DNA of 64,000 bases from an uncultured Methanobrevibacter sp. (GTDB lineage: Archaea; Methanobacteriota; Methanobacteria; Methanobacteriales; Methanobacteriaceae), in NCBI RefSeq assembly GCF_900316895.1, contig NZ_ONER01000001.1, positions 38,363 through 102,362 on the forward strand, in the 5' to 3' direction. The stretch's first letter is position 1, and every line of letters begins with the position of its first letter. Position numbers and translations under genes: made by a program. Shown in pieces: positions 38,395 to 47,372 of this stretch. Below the pieces are notes generated by a model. It saw only the letters and a program-made list of their open reading frames with translations, did no database searches and was not told the DNA's origin.

Positions 38395-39492
38395 TCAAAC
38401 CTTCCTCTTAAGGCTGTCAAGAATCTTTCTGAAAGTACTCTTAGGAGCCTGATTTTTTTTGGTTGATGGTTCGCTTTTTGATTTCTGATTTTTTTTACTC
38501 ATTTTTAAGTCAAAATCATTTACAGATGATTCAAATTCATGATAGTCATCGGAATTTATGGCCCTTTCAAAAATCAAAAGACTCCTCTCGGAGCATATTT
38601 CAAGAGTTCCATTTTCCTCCAGCTCTTCCTTATAATTAGCAAAACTAGCTTTCATCTTATTGAAATAGTTCTCTTTATACTCCTCGCTAAGCAATTTGAA
38701 TCTGTGAAACAAATCAAAGCATTGCCTGTCAAATATAAGACAGCTAAATTCATCATATTTGCCTATGCCTTTTATAAATTCGATTATCTTGTCGTATATC
38801 ACTATGCAATCGGAAAATTTTGAATAATAGGAATTGGTAATTGAATCAGGGCGTATTCTTCTGTAATAAAAATAATCATCATAGAAATAAGCCCGGTTGG
38901 CCTTGAGAATAACCTTGATGAAAAACAAATTGTCCTCAAATATTAGGCCTTCAGGAAATGAAATATCTGCTATCAATTCCCTCTTAAAGAGTTTTGATGT
39001 TGCGGTGACTGAAATATCAAAAATACGCGGTTTTATCTGAACCCAGTTGAAAACCTCATCTTTAACCATGTCCTTTAAAAATTTCATGTCAAAATATTCG
39101 CTGCGGGATTCCTTTCTGGTTTTGTTATTGAAATTTATTATTTTAAAAAAGACCAAATCCAAATTGTTCTCAATGGCCTGATTGTAAAGCTTTTCAAGGG
39201 TATCTGATTTCAAATAGTCATCGGAATCCAAAAACAGAACATATTCCCCTTGAGCAACATTTAAACCGGCATTTCTGCTTGCTGCAAGACCACTGTTTTT
39301 CTGAGAAAAAACCTGTACTCTATTGTCCTTTTTCTCATAATCCTTCAATATTTCTAAAGAAGCATCCGTTGAGCCATCATCAATACATATAAGTTCAAAA
39401 TCTGCCAATGATTGATTCAATACGCTATCTATACATTCATTCAAGTAATCCTGAGTATTATAAACCGGAACAATAACTGAAACTTTTATCAA
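38395..39492 (-). CDS. GT2 glycosyltransferase
   Basis: 365 residues. The N-terminal GT2 domain (1-230) shows VSVIVPVYNTQDYL, CIDDGSTDAS and LFLDSDDYL, with LIFEDNLFFIK as the acceptor-side acidic motif. The last 35 residues are strongly basic (KKNQKSKSEPSTKK...), possibly binding membrane phospholipid. It begins with TTG at 39492 behind AGGGTTG. It probably adds a sugar to a lipid-linked glycan together with the following gene. Confidence 0.87.
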   Translation of the reverse strand: MIKVSVIVPVYNTQDYLNECIDSVLNQSLADFELICIDDGSTDASLEILKDYEKKDNRVQVFSQKNSGLAASRNAGLNVAQGEYVLFLDSDDYLKSDTLEKLYNQAIENNLDLVFFKIINFNNKTRKESRSEYFDMKFLKDMVKDEVFNWVQIKPRIFDISVTATSKLFKRELIADISFPEGLIFEDNLFFIKVILKANRAYFYDDYFYYRRIRPDSITNSYYSKFSDCIVIYDKIIEFIKGIGKYDEFSCLIFDRQCFDLFHRFKLLSEEYKENYFNKMKASFANYKEELEENGTLEICSERSLLIFERAINSDDYHEFESSVNDFDLKMSKKNQKSKSEPSTKKNQAPKSTFRKILDSLKRKV

Positions 39493-39559
39493 AATTCAAA
39501 CAACCCTGAAACTCTTTAATTAATATTATGTTTTTGGAATTAAAAAAATTATTGAATTT

Positions 39560-39593
39560 TAAAAAAAAATAAAAAAAGTTGATTAACCAACTT
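39560..39593 (-). terminator. Strong hairpin-U-tract terminator after the third adhesin gene
   Basis: Arms AAGTTG (39576-39581) and CAACTT (39588-39593) span the stop codon. On the minus strand they are followed by two T runs (39560-39577). Confidence 0.7.
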
Positions 39594-41487
39594 ATTTAAT
39601 TCTGACATAAAACTTGCTGTTTACATTATACTTGCTATTATTTAAGATAACATTAATCTTATGGAGTCCTTTAGATAGATTTTTGGTCTTTATTTTAAAG
39701 ATGCCTTTTGAATTGGATTTTAGGACAAATGTCTTGTACTTTTTGCCTGTAAAAACTTTAACTTTGAATTTTGTCTTTTTGATAAGCTTTTTGGTTGCCT
39801 TGTTTTTTGCTGTAACGGCTATTTTTGAACCTTTTTTAACTTTCTTGTCATATTTGAACTTGGCTGAATCCTTGATTTTGGTTATTGACTGAACAAATCC
39901 CACACCATTTTTCATGGAAATCTTAATGTATTTTTTAGCTATTTTGACCTTTGAAGGAACAGTTATAGTTAATTGGCCTTTAGAATTTGTTTTCAGCCAT
40001 TTGCTGGTATACTTATTCTTGCTGCTGATTTTGATTTTGATTTTCTGTGCCAGGGACACCTTCCAAGGGGAAGTAATTTTAATCTTTATTTTTAGATTCT
40101 TTGCATCCTTTGTGGAGTATGTGATTTTGACTAAAAATGCTCCATAAACATTTACACCAGCAGGAGCTGTATTTTTAGAATATTTACATCCTACAGAGCA
40201 AATGTCAGTATTTTTAGAGTATATAGCTCCACCTTTTTCGTTTGCAATATTTCTGGCAAATCCTGAGTTGACAACTGAACTGTGGTCGCTGTTGATATAG
40301 ATTGCACCACCATTATTAGCTGAATTGTCACCAAAACTTGAATCGGAAACTTTTATGGAACCATATTTTGAATATATGGCACCTCCATAAGTTGCAGCAT
40401 CATTAAAATAGAATTTGCAGTTGGAAATCTCTGTCACTCCATATCTTGAAGCTATTGCTCCGCCATAACTGGAAGCCTTGTTTCTCATGAAAACGCAATC
40501 CTTCACTATGGCATTTGACAGATAGTTGTCATCAAAAACCTTTATATTGATTGCTCCACCGGTGACTGCCGAATTATCTTCGAATCTGCAATTTTCAACC
40601 AGAGAATATTCTGCAGTATCAATCTCTAAAACTCCACCTGAATGGGTAATATGGTTATTTCTGAAAACGGAATTTAGAAATTCGCCCCTACCCAGTTCAT
40701 CCAAATAAATCACTCCACGATTTGTAGAGGTATTATTCTCAAATAGGGTGTTATTAACCATTATTGTACTTAAGTTGACTGTGACATCATCATAAGTGAC
40801 CAGCAGGATTGTAGCAAGAAATGCTTTATTCTTTAAAAATTTAGAGTCGGATATTCTTAGATTGGAACCTATACGGACACAGATTGCACTGCCCATTCCG
40901 CACTTATAGCTATCCCAGGCCAGATTACTGACACGGGTACTTGTGTTATTGGCAAATGTACAATTATAGATTTCAACATTTGTTCCAACCCGAGCATTTA
41001 ATGCCCCACCGTCTGAATTGTAAACACGATTATTGTCAAAAATACAATCATAAAGTGTAAGATTTGAGGTTTTATTTAAAAACACTGCACCTCCACTATT
41101 TTCGCTATAACCGTTTTTAAAAGTAATATTTTTCAAAATCACACTACAATTTGAACCAATGAACAGGCATCGGGAAACCCCTCCTCCATCTATGTATGCA
41201 TTGTTCTTCCCAATTATGGTAATGTTTCGGGATATTGAAACACCATCAATTAATGATTCATCAGAAGCTGAATTATATTCAAAGCTTTCATTTAAAACTA
41301 ATGTGGAACCCTCTTCTGTATCATTTACTAGAATTTGTAAATCTGAATATGTTTTTACAGTGGAATTACCTGCATCAGCAGTGATATTGGCATTATCAAT
41401 ATCCATTGCCTGAATTGAGCCAACACTCAACAATATTAAAAGCAATAGCGCCAATACCAGAAAGCTTTTTTTCATAAAATTAATCAA
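39592..41487 (-). CDS. Adhesin-like secreted protein with Pmp-type repeats
   Basis: 631 residues. The signal peptide (about 5-30) ends VGSIQA. GGAIY and NCxFxxN beta-helix repeats run about 80-445, and two Lys-rich beta modules close the protein, ending KFYVRIK. It is very similar in order and wording to the adhesin at 694-2646. The start is probably TTG at 41487, because AAGGTG sits five bases before it, whereas the ATG at 41475 is 17 bases away. It is likely displayed at the cell wall. It is a lone gene between two glycan operons. Confidence 0.87.
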   Translation of the reverse strand: MINFMKKSFLVLALLLLILLSVGSIQAMDIDNANITADAGNSTVKTYSDLQILVNDTEEGSTLVLNESFEYNSASDESLIDGVSISRNITIIGKNNAYIDGGGVSRCLFIGSNCSVILKNITFKNGYSENSGGAVFLNKTSNLTLYDCIFDNNRVYNSDGGALNARVGTNVEIYNCTFANNTSTRVSNLAWDSYKCGMGSAICVRIGSNLRISDSKFLKNKAFLATILLVTYDDVTVNLSTIMVNNTLFENNTSTNRGVIYLDELGRGEFLNSVFRNNHITHSGGVLEIDTAEYSLVENCRFEDNSAVTGGAINIKVFDDNYLSNAIVKDCVFMRNKASSYGGAIASRYGVTEISNCKFYFNDAATYGGAIYSKYGSIKVSDSSFGDNSANNGGAIYINSDHSSVVNSGFARNIANEKGGAIYSKNTDICSVGCKYSKNTAPAGVNVYGAFLVKITYSTKDAKNLKIKIKITSPWKVSLAQKIKIKISSKNKYTSKWLKTNSKGQLTITVPSKVKIAKKYIKISMKNGVGFVQSITKIKDSAKFKYDKKVKKGSKIAVTAKNKATKKLIKKTKFKVKVFTGKKYKTFVLKSNSKGIFKIKTKNLSKGLHKINVILNNSKYNVNSKFYVRIK

Positions 41488-41550
41488 ATTAACACCTTAA
41501 TTCATACAATTAAATTTATTATAACCTTTATGTATCTCCTCATATAAAAG

Positions 41551-41649
41551 TTATTTGGAAAAAATAAGCGTTAAAAAATCCCATTTGTCATTTTTTCCAT
41601 ATTTTTTCGACAATTCTTTTGATGCCTGCCGTTCAATGATTACAAAAAA
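41551..41649 (-). pseudogene. Possible 32-codon gene remnant
   Basis: Between the tandem TagF genes and the adhesin, the minus strand is open for 32 codons ending TAA and reads like a protein tail (ERQASKELSKKYGKNDKWDF). It has no start codon and is bounded by a stop at 41650-41652. It may be the end of a deleted gene; the parent family is not recognised. Confidence 0.35.
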
Positions 41650-41657
41650 TTAGTGGA

Positions 41658-42974
41658 TTATTTTAAAAATGATTTATACTGCTTTTTAACAAAATTCTTA
41701 ATCCTTTTTTTAGAAGATACCTTATTGCGATTCATAATATAGTTTATAACATTATCGGCGGATTTTCCGTCATGAATTGAGCAAAACTGATTATAAAACT
41801 CTTCATAAAATGGAGCGTCACGAACATCCAAGTTTTCATAAAGCTCCTCTTCGCTTTTACAGAGTATGCCACAGTTGACTTTTCTGATATCAAAATAAAC
41901 CCCTTTTATGAAAGTTTCATATTTTTCCAAATCGGGGACAAAATAAATTACAGGCTTTTTGCTGCAATACCAGTCAAAAACAATGGAAGAATAGTCTGTG
42001 ACTAAAATATCCGCAGCACACATCAGCTCAATTGCATCATCCCAATCGCTGACATCAATGACGTTTTCACCCATATCGTCTAAAGATTCATTTATTACGC
42101 TCATATGATGAGTTCTAATCAATAGAACAGAATCATCAGGGGCATTATCCAAAAATTTAACCGGATCCAACATCAAATCAAATATGAATTTTGAATGGCT
42201 TAAGGCATTGTCCCTGTTGTTTCTCCATGTAGGAGCATACAAATAAACTAAAGTATCAGGAGCAATGTTCAATTTATTTCGGATTTCATTTCTTTTAGAC
42301 TCATATCTTTCATTATCATAAAAGATATCGTTGGCGGGATAGCCTGATTCAAGAATTTTACCGGTATATCTGAAACAGGACTTGAATCTTTCAGTGGAGT
42401 AGTGATTTGGACTCAACAGCACGCTCCAACCGGTAGACTTTACATAAAAGTGAGGTGCGGTCTTACCTTTTTTGAAATATTCCAAATCCACATCCCAATG
42501 CATCTTTTTATAAGGTGTCCCATGCCAGGTCTGCAAATAAAAGGTTTCATCCCTTAAATACCAAATGGGAAAGAGAGTATTGTTTATTACAACAGAAGCC
42601 TTGGCAAGATACCTGTAATATTCATCAGACCCCCTGTCTACAACAATGGGATTTCCAGGAATAATGCTTTTATCACCGTCATATGACCAAATATAAGTGT
42701 AATCAGGATAGAGTTCCAGCATTCTCTCATAGATATATCTTGGATTTCCAGTATATTGTCTTGCCAGATTACTTTCAAAAAAGAAGGTTTTTTCATCGGT
42801 TTTGTATTCCTTACAGGCTTGCTTATATACTTTAGGAACACCATACCTTCTATATTTGGCGACTTCATTGAATAATTCTGGATGATCTAAAAATAATTCA
42901 TTTTCCAAATCCTTTTTAGTTTTATCGCCCAAATATCTGGAAAAATTCTTCTGTAAATCCTTATATTTACTCAT
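41658..42974 (-). CDS. TagF-type CDP-glycerol glycerophosphotransferase-like protein
   Basis: 438 residues, one Glyphos_transf domain with a short N-terminal extension. Motifs: NPRYIYERMLELYPDYTYIW, LQTWHGTPYKKMHWD, LYAPTWRNNRD, ILVTDYSSIVFDWYCS. Basic C-terminus (KKQYKSFLK) suits membrane docking. It should polymerise or prime a polyol-phosphate chain. The ATG at 42974 follows TTGGTGTGAAT; a GTG at 42980 is rejected. It is the last gene of the eight-gene operon and a tandem duplicate of the next gene upstream. Confidence 0.88.
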   Translation of the reverse strand: MSKYKDLQKNFSRYLGDKTKKDLENELFLDHPELFNEVAKYRRYGVPKVYKQACKEYKTDEKTFFFESNLARQYTGNPRYIYERMLELYPDYTYIWSYDGDKSIIPGNPIVVDRGSDEYYRYLAKASVVINNTLFPIWYLRDETFYLQTWHGTPYKKMHWDVDLEYFKKGKTAPHFYVKSTGWSVLLSPNHYSTERFKSCFRYTGKILESGYPANDIFYDNERYESKRNEIRNKLNIAPDTLVYLYAPTWRNNRDNALSHSKFIFDLMLDPVKFLDNAPDDSVLLIRTHHMSVINESLDDMGENVIDVSDWDDAIELMCAADILVTDYSSIVFDWYCSKKPVIYFVPDLEKYETFIKGVYFDIRKVNCGILCKSEEELYENLDVRDAPFYEEFYNQFCSIHDGKSADNVINYIMNRNKVSSKKRIKNFVKKQYKSFLK

Positions 42975-42988
42975 ATTCACACCAATAA

Positions 42989-44296
42989 TTACTTATGAAT
43001 CTTTTTATAGACTTTTCGAATAAATTTATCAACTTTAGATTTGAATGGAACTTTAGATTTTTCAATGCAATAATCAATTACCCTATCTGCAGAATAACCA
43101 TCATGAAATTCACAGAACTCCTTATAGAAATCCTCATAAAATGGAGCATCACGTACATCCAGGTTTTCATACAGCTCCTCTTCACTTTTACAGATTACGC
43201 CACAATTCACCTCAGTGATATCAAAATAAACTCCCCTAATTTTATTTTCATATCTTTCCAAATCGGGAACAAAATAAATTACAGGCTTTTTGCTGCAATA
43301 CCAATCGAAAACAATGGATGAATAATCAGTAATCAAAATATCTGCAGCACACATCAGCTCAATTGCATCATCCCAGTCACTAACGTCAATAGCTCTGCCT
43401 TCCAGATTACCTAATGCATCAGATGATGCGCTCATATGATGGCTCCTAATCAATAAAATGGAATCTTCAGGAGCATTATCCAAAAATTTGACCGGATCAA
43501 GCATCAAATCAAATTTAAACATTGAATGACCAATATGGCCCCCATCTCTCCATGTAGGCGCATATAAATAAACCAGCGCATCTTGGGAAATATTCAATTT
43601 TTTACGGATTTCCATTCTTTTAGATTCATATTTCTTATCGTTATAAAAAATATCATTTGCAGGATAGCCATATTCCAAAATCTTTCCCTTATACTTAAAA
43701 CATGACCGAAATTTTAGAGTGGAATAATGATTCGGACTTAATAATGCATTCCAACCGGTAGATTTTGCATAAAAGTGAGGAGATGAACGCTTATGAGGAT
43801 TTGTATTATTCTCCCTATCCCAATGCATCTGCTTATAAGGTGTTCCATGCCAAGTTTGAAAATAAAATGTTTCCGGCCTGTGGTACCAATTAGGAAATGT
43901 TGTATTATTGATTATGACTGCTGCCTGAGCCAAATATTTATAAAATTCATTTGAACCCCTTTTAACGACAATCGGATTTCCGGGAATAATGCTTTTATCT
44001 CCATTATATGACCAAACATAAGTGTAATCAGGATATAGCTCCAGCATTCTTTCATAAATGTATCTAGGATTACCGGTATACTGTTTTGCCAAATTACTCT
44101 CAAACAGGAATAGCTTTTCATTTACGGGAAACTTATTGCAGGCATTCCTATATCTCTTTGGCATTCCAAAATTCCTATATTTGGCGATTTCATTGAATAA
44201 TTCAGGGTTAGAGTAAAATACTTCATTTTCCAATTCTTCTTTGGATTTATCTGCAAAATATTCTGATATCTCTTCTATTAAATCATTGTATCCCAT
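42989..44296 (-). CDS. TagF-type CDP-glycerol glycerophosphotransferase-like protein (tandem copy)
   Basis: 435 residues, the same layout as its neighbour (NPRYIYERMLELYPDYTYVW, FQTWHGTPYKQMHWD, LYAPTWRDGG, ILITDYSSIVFDWYCS, then DVRDAPFYEDF). The two differ mostly after HMHWD and in the surface loops, as if they act at different steps such as priming and elongation, or on different acceptors. GCGGTGTTAGG lies before the ATG. The gap between copies is 14 bases. Confidence 0.88.
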   Translation of the reverse strand: MGYNDLIEEISEYFADKSKEELENEVFYSNPELFNEIAKYRNFGMPKRYRNACNKFPVNEKLFLFESNLAKQYTGNPRYIYERMLELYPDYTYVWSYNGDKSIIPGNPIVVKRGSNEFYKYLAQAAVIINNTTFPNWYHRPETFYFQTWHGTPYKQMHWDRENNTNPHKRSSPHFYAKSTGWNALLSPNHYSTLKFRSCFKYKGKILEYGYPANDIFYNDKKYESKRMEIRKKLNISQDALVYLYAPTWRDGGHIGHSMFKFDLMLDPVKFLDNAPEDSILLIRSHHMSASSDALGNLEGRAIDVSDWDDAIELMCAADILITDYSSIVFDWYCSKKPVIYFVPDLERYENKIRGVYFDITEVNCGVICKSEEELYENLDVRDAPFYEDFYKEFCEFHDGYSADRVIDYCIEKSKVPFKSKVDKFIRKVYKKIHK

Positions 44297-44311
44297 CCTA
44301 ACACCGCCAAA

Positions 44312-45517
44312 TTAAATCTTTTTAGAAATCCTTTCATAAATGTTTTTAGTCTTATATGAAAACCATCCCTGAGTGGTCTTGATTAATTTAATTTCATCTT
44401 TTAACTTCTTATTATCCTTTTTCAGACTGCCATTGATACTGATTTGCTCATTAACCTGTTTTCTTAAATTTCTATTTTTTGCGTTTAATTCCTTGATCTT
44501 ATCCTTATAAGAACGCTCAGAACTAACCAATCTGATTAATGAGTCAAAATCCTCATTTAAAAACAGGTCATATTTCAGTTTATCGATATCCTCCAGATTA
44601 GTAAAGGATTCTTCTGGAAGAGTTTCGGCAAAAGGCCTTACATCATTGTCCATTATCTCAATATATTCCTTTTCGCACCTATCAAATTCATTAATATACT
44701 GCAATATATCAATTTCAACAAGTTTTTTATAGAATGTATCCAATAAAGAAGAGTTTTTCTCCGAAGAGTTGAAAACATCCAATATTCTTTTTGAAATGGT
44801 GATTCTGTCCTTTAAATTTTTCAACTTGAAAACATTCTGTGTAACTGAATAATTTTCACTGGTTCTGACTCTCCAATAATAGTTAACATCAGGTAAAATT
44901 CCCAAACATTTGCTTGCACAAAAAAGCTCCATTGAAAACAAAAGGTCTTCATATAACATATTTTCTAAAAATTTAAAACCTGAATCGTCGATTAAATCCT
45001 TTCTTATGAATTTTGACATACTAGTATCATAAATTAAAGTCTTATGCTCAAAAATATTGGTTTTTGAATAGGTTTTGTCATATCCTGCCTTGGAATGTAA
45101 TACACAAGTCCATTCAACACCTTCATCATTGAAGCGAATGGCATTGAAAACCACCAAGTCATGGTCATAATCTTTTGCAAATTTATAAAGTTTTTCATAT
45201 GCATCTTCCTGAATTTTATCATCTGAATCCAGAAAAGTCACATATTCTCCGTTAGCTATATCTAAACCTTTATTTCTTGAAATTGATTGTCCTTGATTAG
45301 ACTCATTTTCTATCAATATAATCCTATCATCCTTTTTAGAATACTCCTTTAAAATTTTAAGACAATCATCACTGGAGTTATCTTCAATGCAGATTATTTC
45401 AATGTCTTCAAGTGTCTGACTGATTATTGAATCCAAACATTCTTCAAGATATTCTTCCGTATTATAAACCGGAACTATTACACTAACCAAAGGATTTTCA
45501 ACACTCATATTAATCAT
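44312..45517 (-). CDS. GT2 glycosyltransferase with C-terminal coiled coil
   Basis: 401 residues. The GT2 domain (about 8-240) has VSVIVPVYNTEEYL, CIEDNSSDDC, TFLDSDDKI and a downstream MLYEDLLFSME. The last 60 residues are a Lys/Asn coiled coil ending TTQGWFSYKTK, a variant of the SWK tail seen elsewhere. The ATG overlaps the stop of the preceding gene (ATGA), so translation is probably coupled. It adds a sugar in the polymer made by this operon; the donor is unknown. Confidence 0.85.
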   Translation of the reverse strand: MINMSVENPLVSVIVPVYNTEEYLEECLDSIISQTLEDIEIICIEDNSSDDCLKILKEYSKKDDRIILIENESNQGQSISRNKGLDIANGEYVTFLDSDDKIQEDAYEKLYKFAKDYDHDLVVFNAIRFNDEGVEWTCVLHSKAGYDKTYSKTNIFEHKTLIYDTSMSKFIRKDLIDDSGFKFLENMLYEDLLFSMELFCASKCLGILPDVNYYWRVRTSENYSVTQNVFKLKNLKDRITISKRILDVFNSSEKNSSLLDTFYKKLVEIDILQYINEFDRCEKEYIEIMDNDVRPFAETLPEESFTNLEDIDKLKYDLFLNEDFDSLIRLVSSERSYKDKIKELNAKNRNLRKQVNEQISINGSLKKDNKKLKDEIKLIKTTQGWFSYKTKNIYERISKKI

Positions 45518-47367
45518 TTTAAGATTATCGCTATACTTCCATCATTATCTTCAAATATTCTAATCTTTTTACCATTATATTCGACAGTCCTCTCTTCAAA
45601 GTCAACAAATGCATCTTTCTTTAATTTAAACTTGTTTTTATGAATTTCAATGTTGAGATTGTATTTGGTATTCTCTTCAATAGAATATTTCCAAATCAAT
45701 TCCAGTTCATTCTGCAATCTGATTTTAGGACTTTCATCCTTTTTAGAGAAATAAACATTATCATATTTATAGTTTAAAGCAACTTTATAAATAGCTGCAC
45801 CGTCAGTATGAGGAATTAAAGTCATTGATTGGCCATCCGCCCTGTAATCAAAGAAATTCCTGCAGTATCCCTTTGTAATTGAAAAGTTGCCTAATGATGT
45901 GAAATAGAATAGTAAATCTTTATTTTTATTCAAGTCGACTATTTCATTATTTTCCTTATTAAAAAATCTTTCCTTGAATCTGAATATTTCATAATCATCA
46001 TCATAAACCACTTTTAAATGAACGTCATAATTGTTGATGTTTGTTATCTCATCAACATTTACCTTTCCTGAATATATGTGATCATCAACCTCATCCAATC
46101 CAAATTCAAAAATATTATTCGCCCTTAAAGAATCCCTCTTTGTCAATCCCATGAATGCGACTTTAACTTCATTGATTTTTAAATTCCGAGGCAATTTAAT
46201 ATTATTGAAGTAGATATATTTGGAATCCGCTGAAATGTCATCAATATCTATAAAATTATCTTCTGCTTTACCAATTTCAAACACTTCGTCAGGAATGTTA
46301 TAATCAGGATTGTCGAAGTACTTAACATTCCAATATAGTTTTCCATCACGATAAACGGTTGAACGCTCATCCAAATCAAAGTTTAGGAAATCTTCCAAAT
46401 CCTTGTCCATATCGTTCAATATGAAATAAAAGAACAGGTTATATCTTATTTCCAGATTATTATCATAAATGTCATCAATATCTGATAAAATGGCCTTAAT
46501 TTCACTTAAATAAGCCTTTTTAAAGTTTTCATCTTTTAAAATACCTTTTATAGGGTAAAAGAATCTTTCAAGATATGTCTTTATCACATAACTGAAATAC
46601 TGTTCCTTTCCAGCTTCCTTAAAGTAATCCTTAGCATAATAATATGTAGAAAGCCTATCCTTCATGTTAGGTATGTCAAGTAAACTTTTACTGATTGATG
46701 TGTCACTGTTTCCTTCAATAATGTCCTCTTGGGCACGTCTACGCCAATAATAAACGACATCAGGGATAATGCTGATCTTGTCTGCAAAGGAATATGCCCT
46801 ATAAACCAGCGGAACATCAGCATAAATCTTTCCGGGAATCATGTAAATATCATGTTTTTCAACAAATTCCCTTCTGTAAATCTTGTTCCAATAAAAAACA
46901 TCATAGTAAATCTCTTTGAATTCGTCGACAGTGAATGTCCTCTCTTCATCCCAGATATTATTTTTATAGGTGATTTCTCTTTGATACCTGCTCACATATT
47001 TGACAGGTTTTCCAGCAACAATGTCAGAATCAGTCTCCTTTGCTTTTTTGTATAACTTTTCATAGGCGTCTTCAACAACGATATCATCAGAATCAATAAT
47101 TGCTACATATTCCCCTTTTGCAATTTTAAGACCATTGTTTCCTGCAACAGCCCCACCCTGATTTTTTTGGTCAATGATTGTTATATTATCATATTTTCTG
47201 GCATACTGCTTCAATATATTCAAACTGTTATCTGTACTTTCATCATTGACACAAATGATTTCCATATCGTCCAATGTCTGATTAAGAAGTGAATCCAAAC
47301 AGTCTTCCAAATAATATTCAGTATTATAAACTAAAACAACAACAGATAATTTATATTCATTTGTCAT
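45514..47367 (-). CDS. GT2 glycosyltransferase with C-terminal beta-rich domain
   Basis: 617 residues. The GT2 domain (about 1-230) has LSVVVLVYNTEYYL, CVNDESTDNS and AIIDSDD. About 340-617 are beta-rich and resemble the non-catalytic region preceding TagF domains in the proteins at 26643 and 49695, but no Glyphos_transf domain follows. It could bind the polymer acceptor. The ATG at 47367 lies five bases after the previous stop; a TTG at 47385 would overlap that gene. Confidence 0.8.
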   Translation of the reverse strand: MTNEYKLSVVVLVYNTEYYLEDCLDSLLNQTLDDMEIICVNDESTDNSLNILKQYARKYDNITIIDQKNQGGAVAGNNGLKIAKGEYVAIIDSDDIVVEDAYEKLYKKAKETDSDIVAGKPVKYVSRYQREITYKNNIWDEERTFTVDEFKEIYYDVFYWNKIYRREFVEKHDIYMIPGKIYADVPLVYRAYSFADKISIIPDVVYYWRRRAQEDIIEGNSDTSISKSLLDIPNMKDRLSTYYYAKDYFKEAGKEQYFSYVIKTYLERFFYPIKGILKDENFKKAYLSEIKAILSDIDDIYDNNLEIRYNLFFYFILNDMDKDLEDFLNFDLDERSTVYRDGKLYWNVKYFDNPDYNIPDEVFEIGKAEDNFIDIDDISADSKYIYFNNIKLPRNLKINEVKVAFMGLTKRDSLRANNIFEFGLDEVDDHIYSGKVNVDEITNINNYDVHLKVVYDDDYEIFRFKERFFNKENNEIVDLNKNKDLLFYFTSLGNFSITKGYCRNFFDYRADGQSMTLIPHTDGAAIYKVALNYKYDNVYFSKKDESPKIRLQNELELIWKYSIEENTKYNLNIEIHKNKFKLKKDAFVDFEERTVEYNGKKIRIFEDNDGSIAIILK

Positions 47368-47372
47368 AAATC

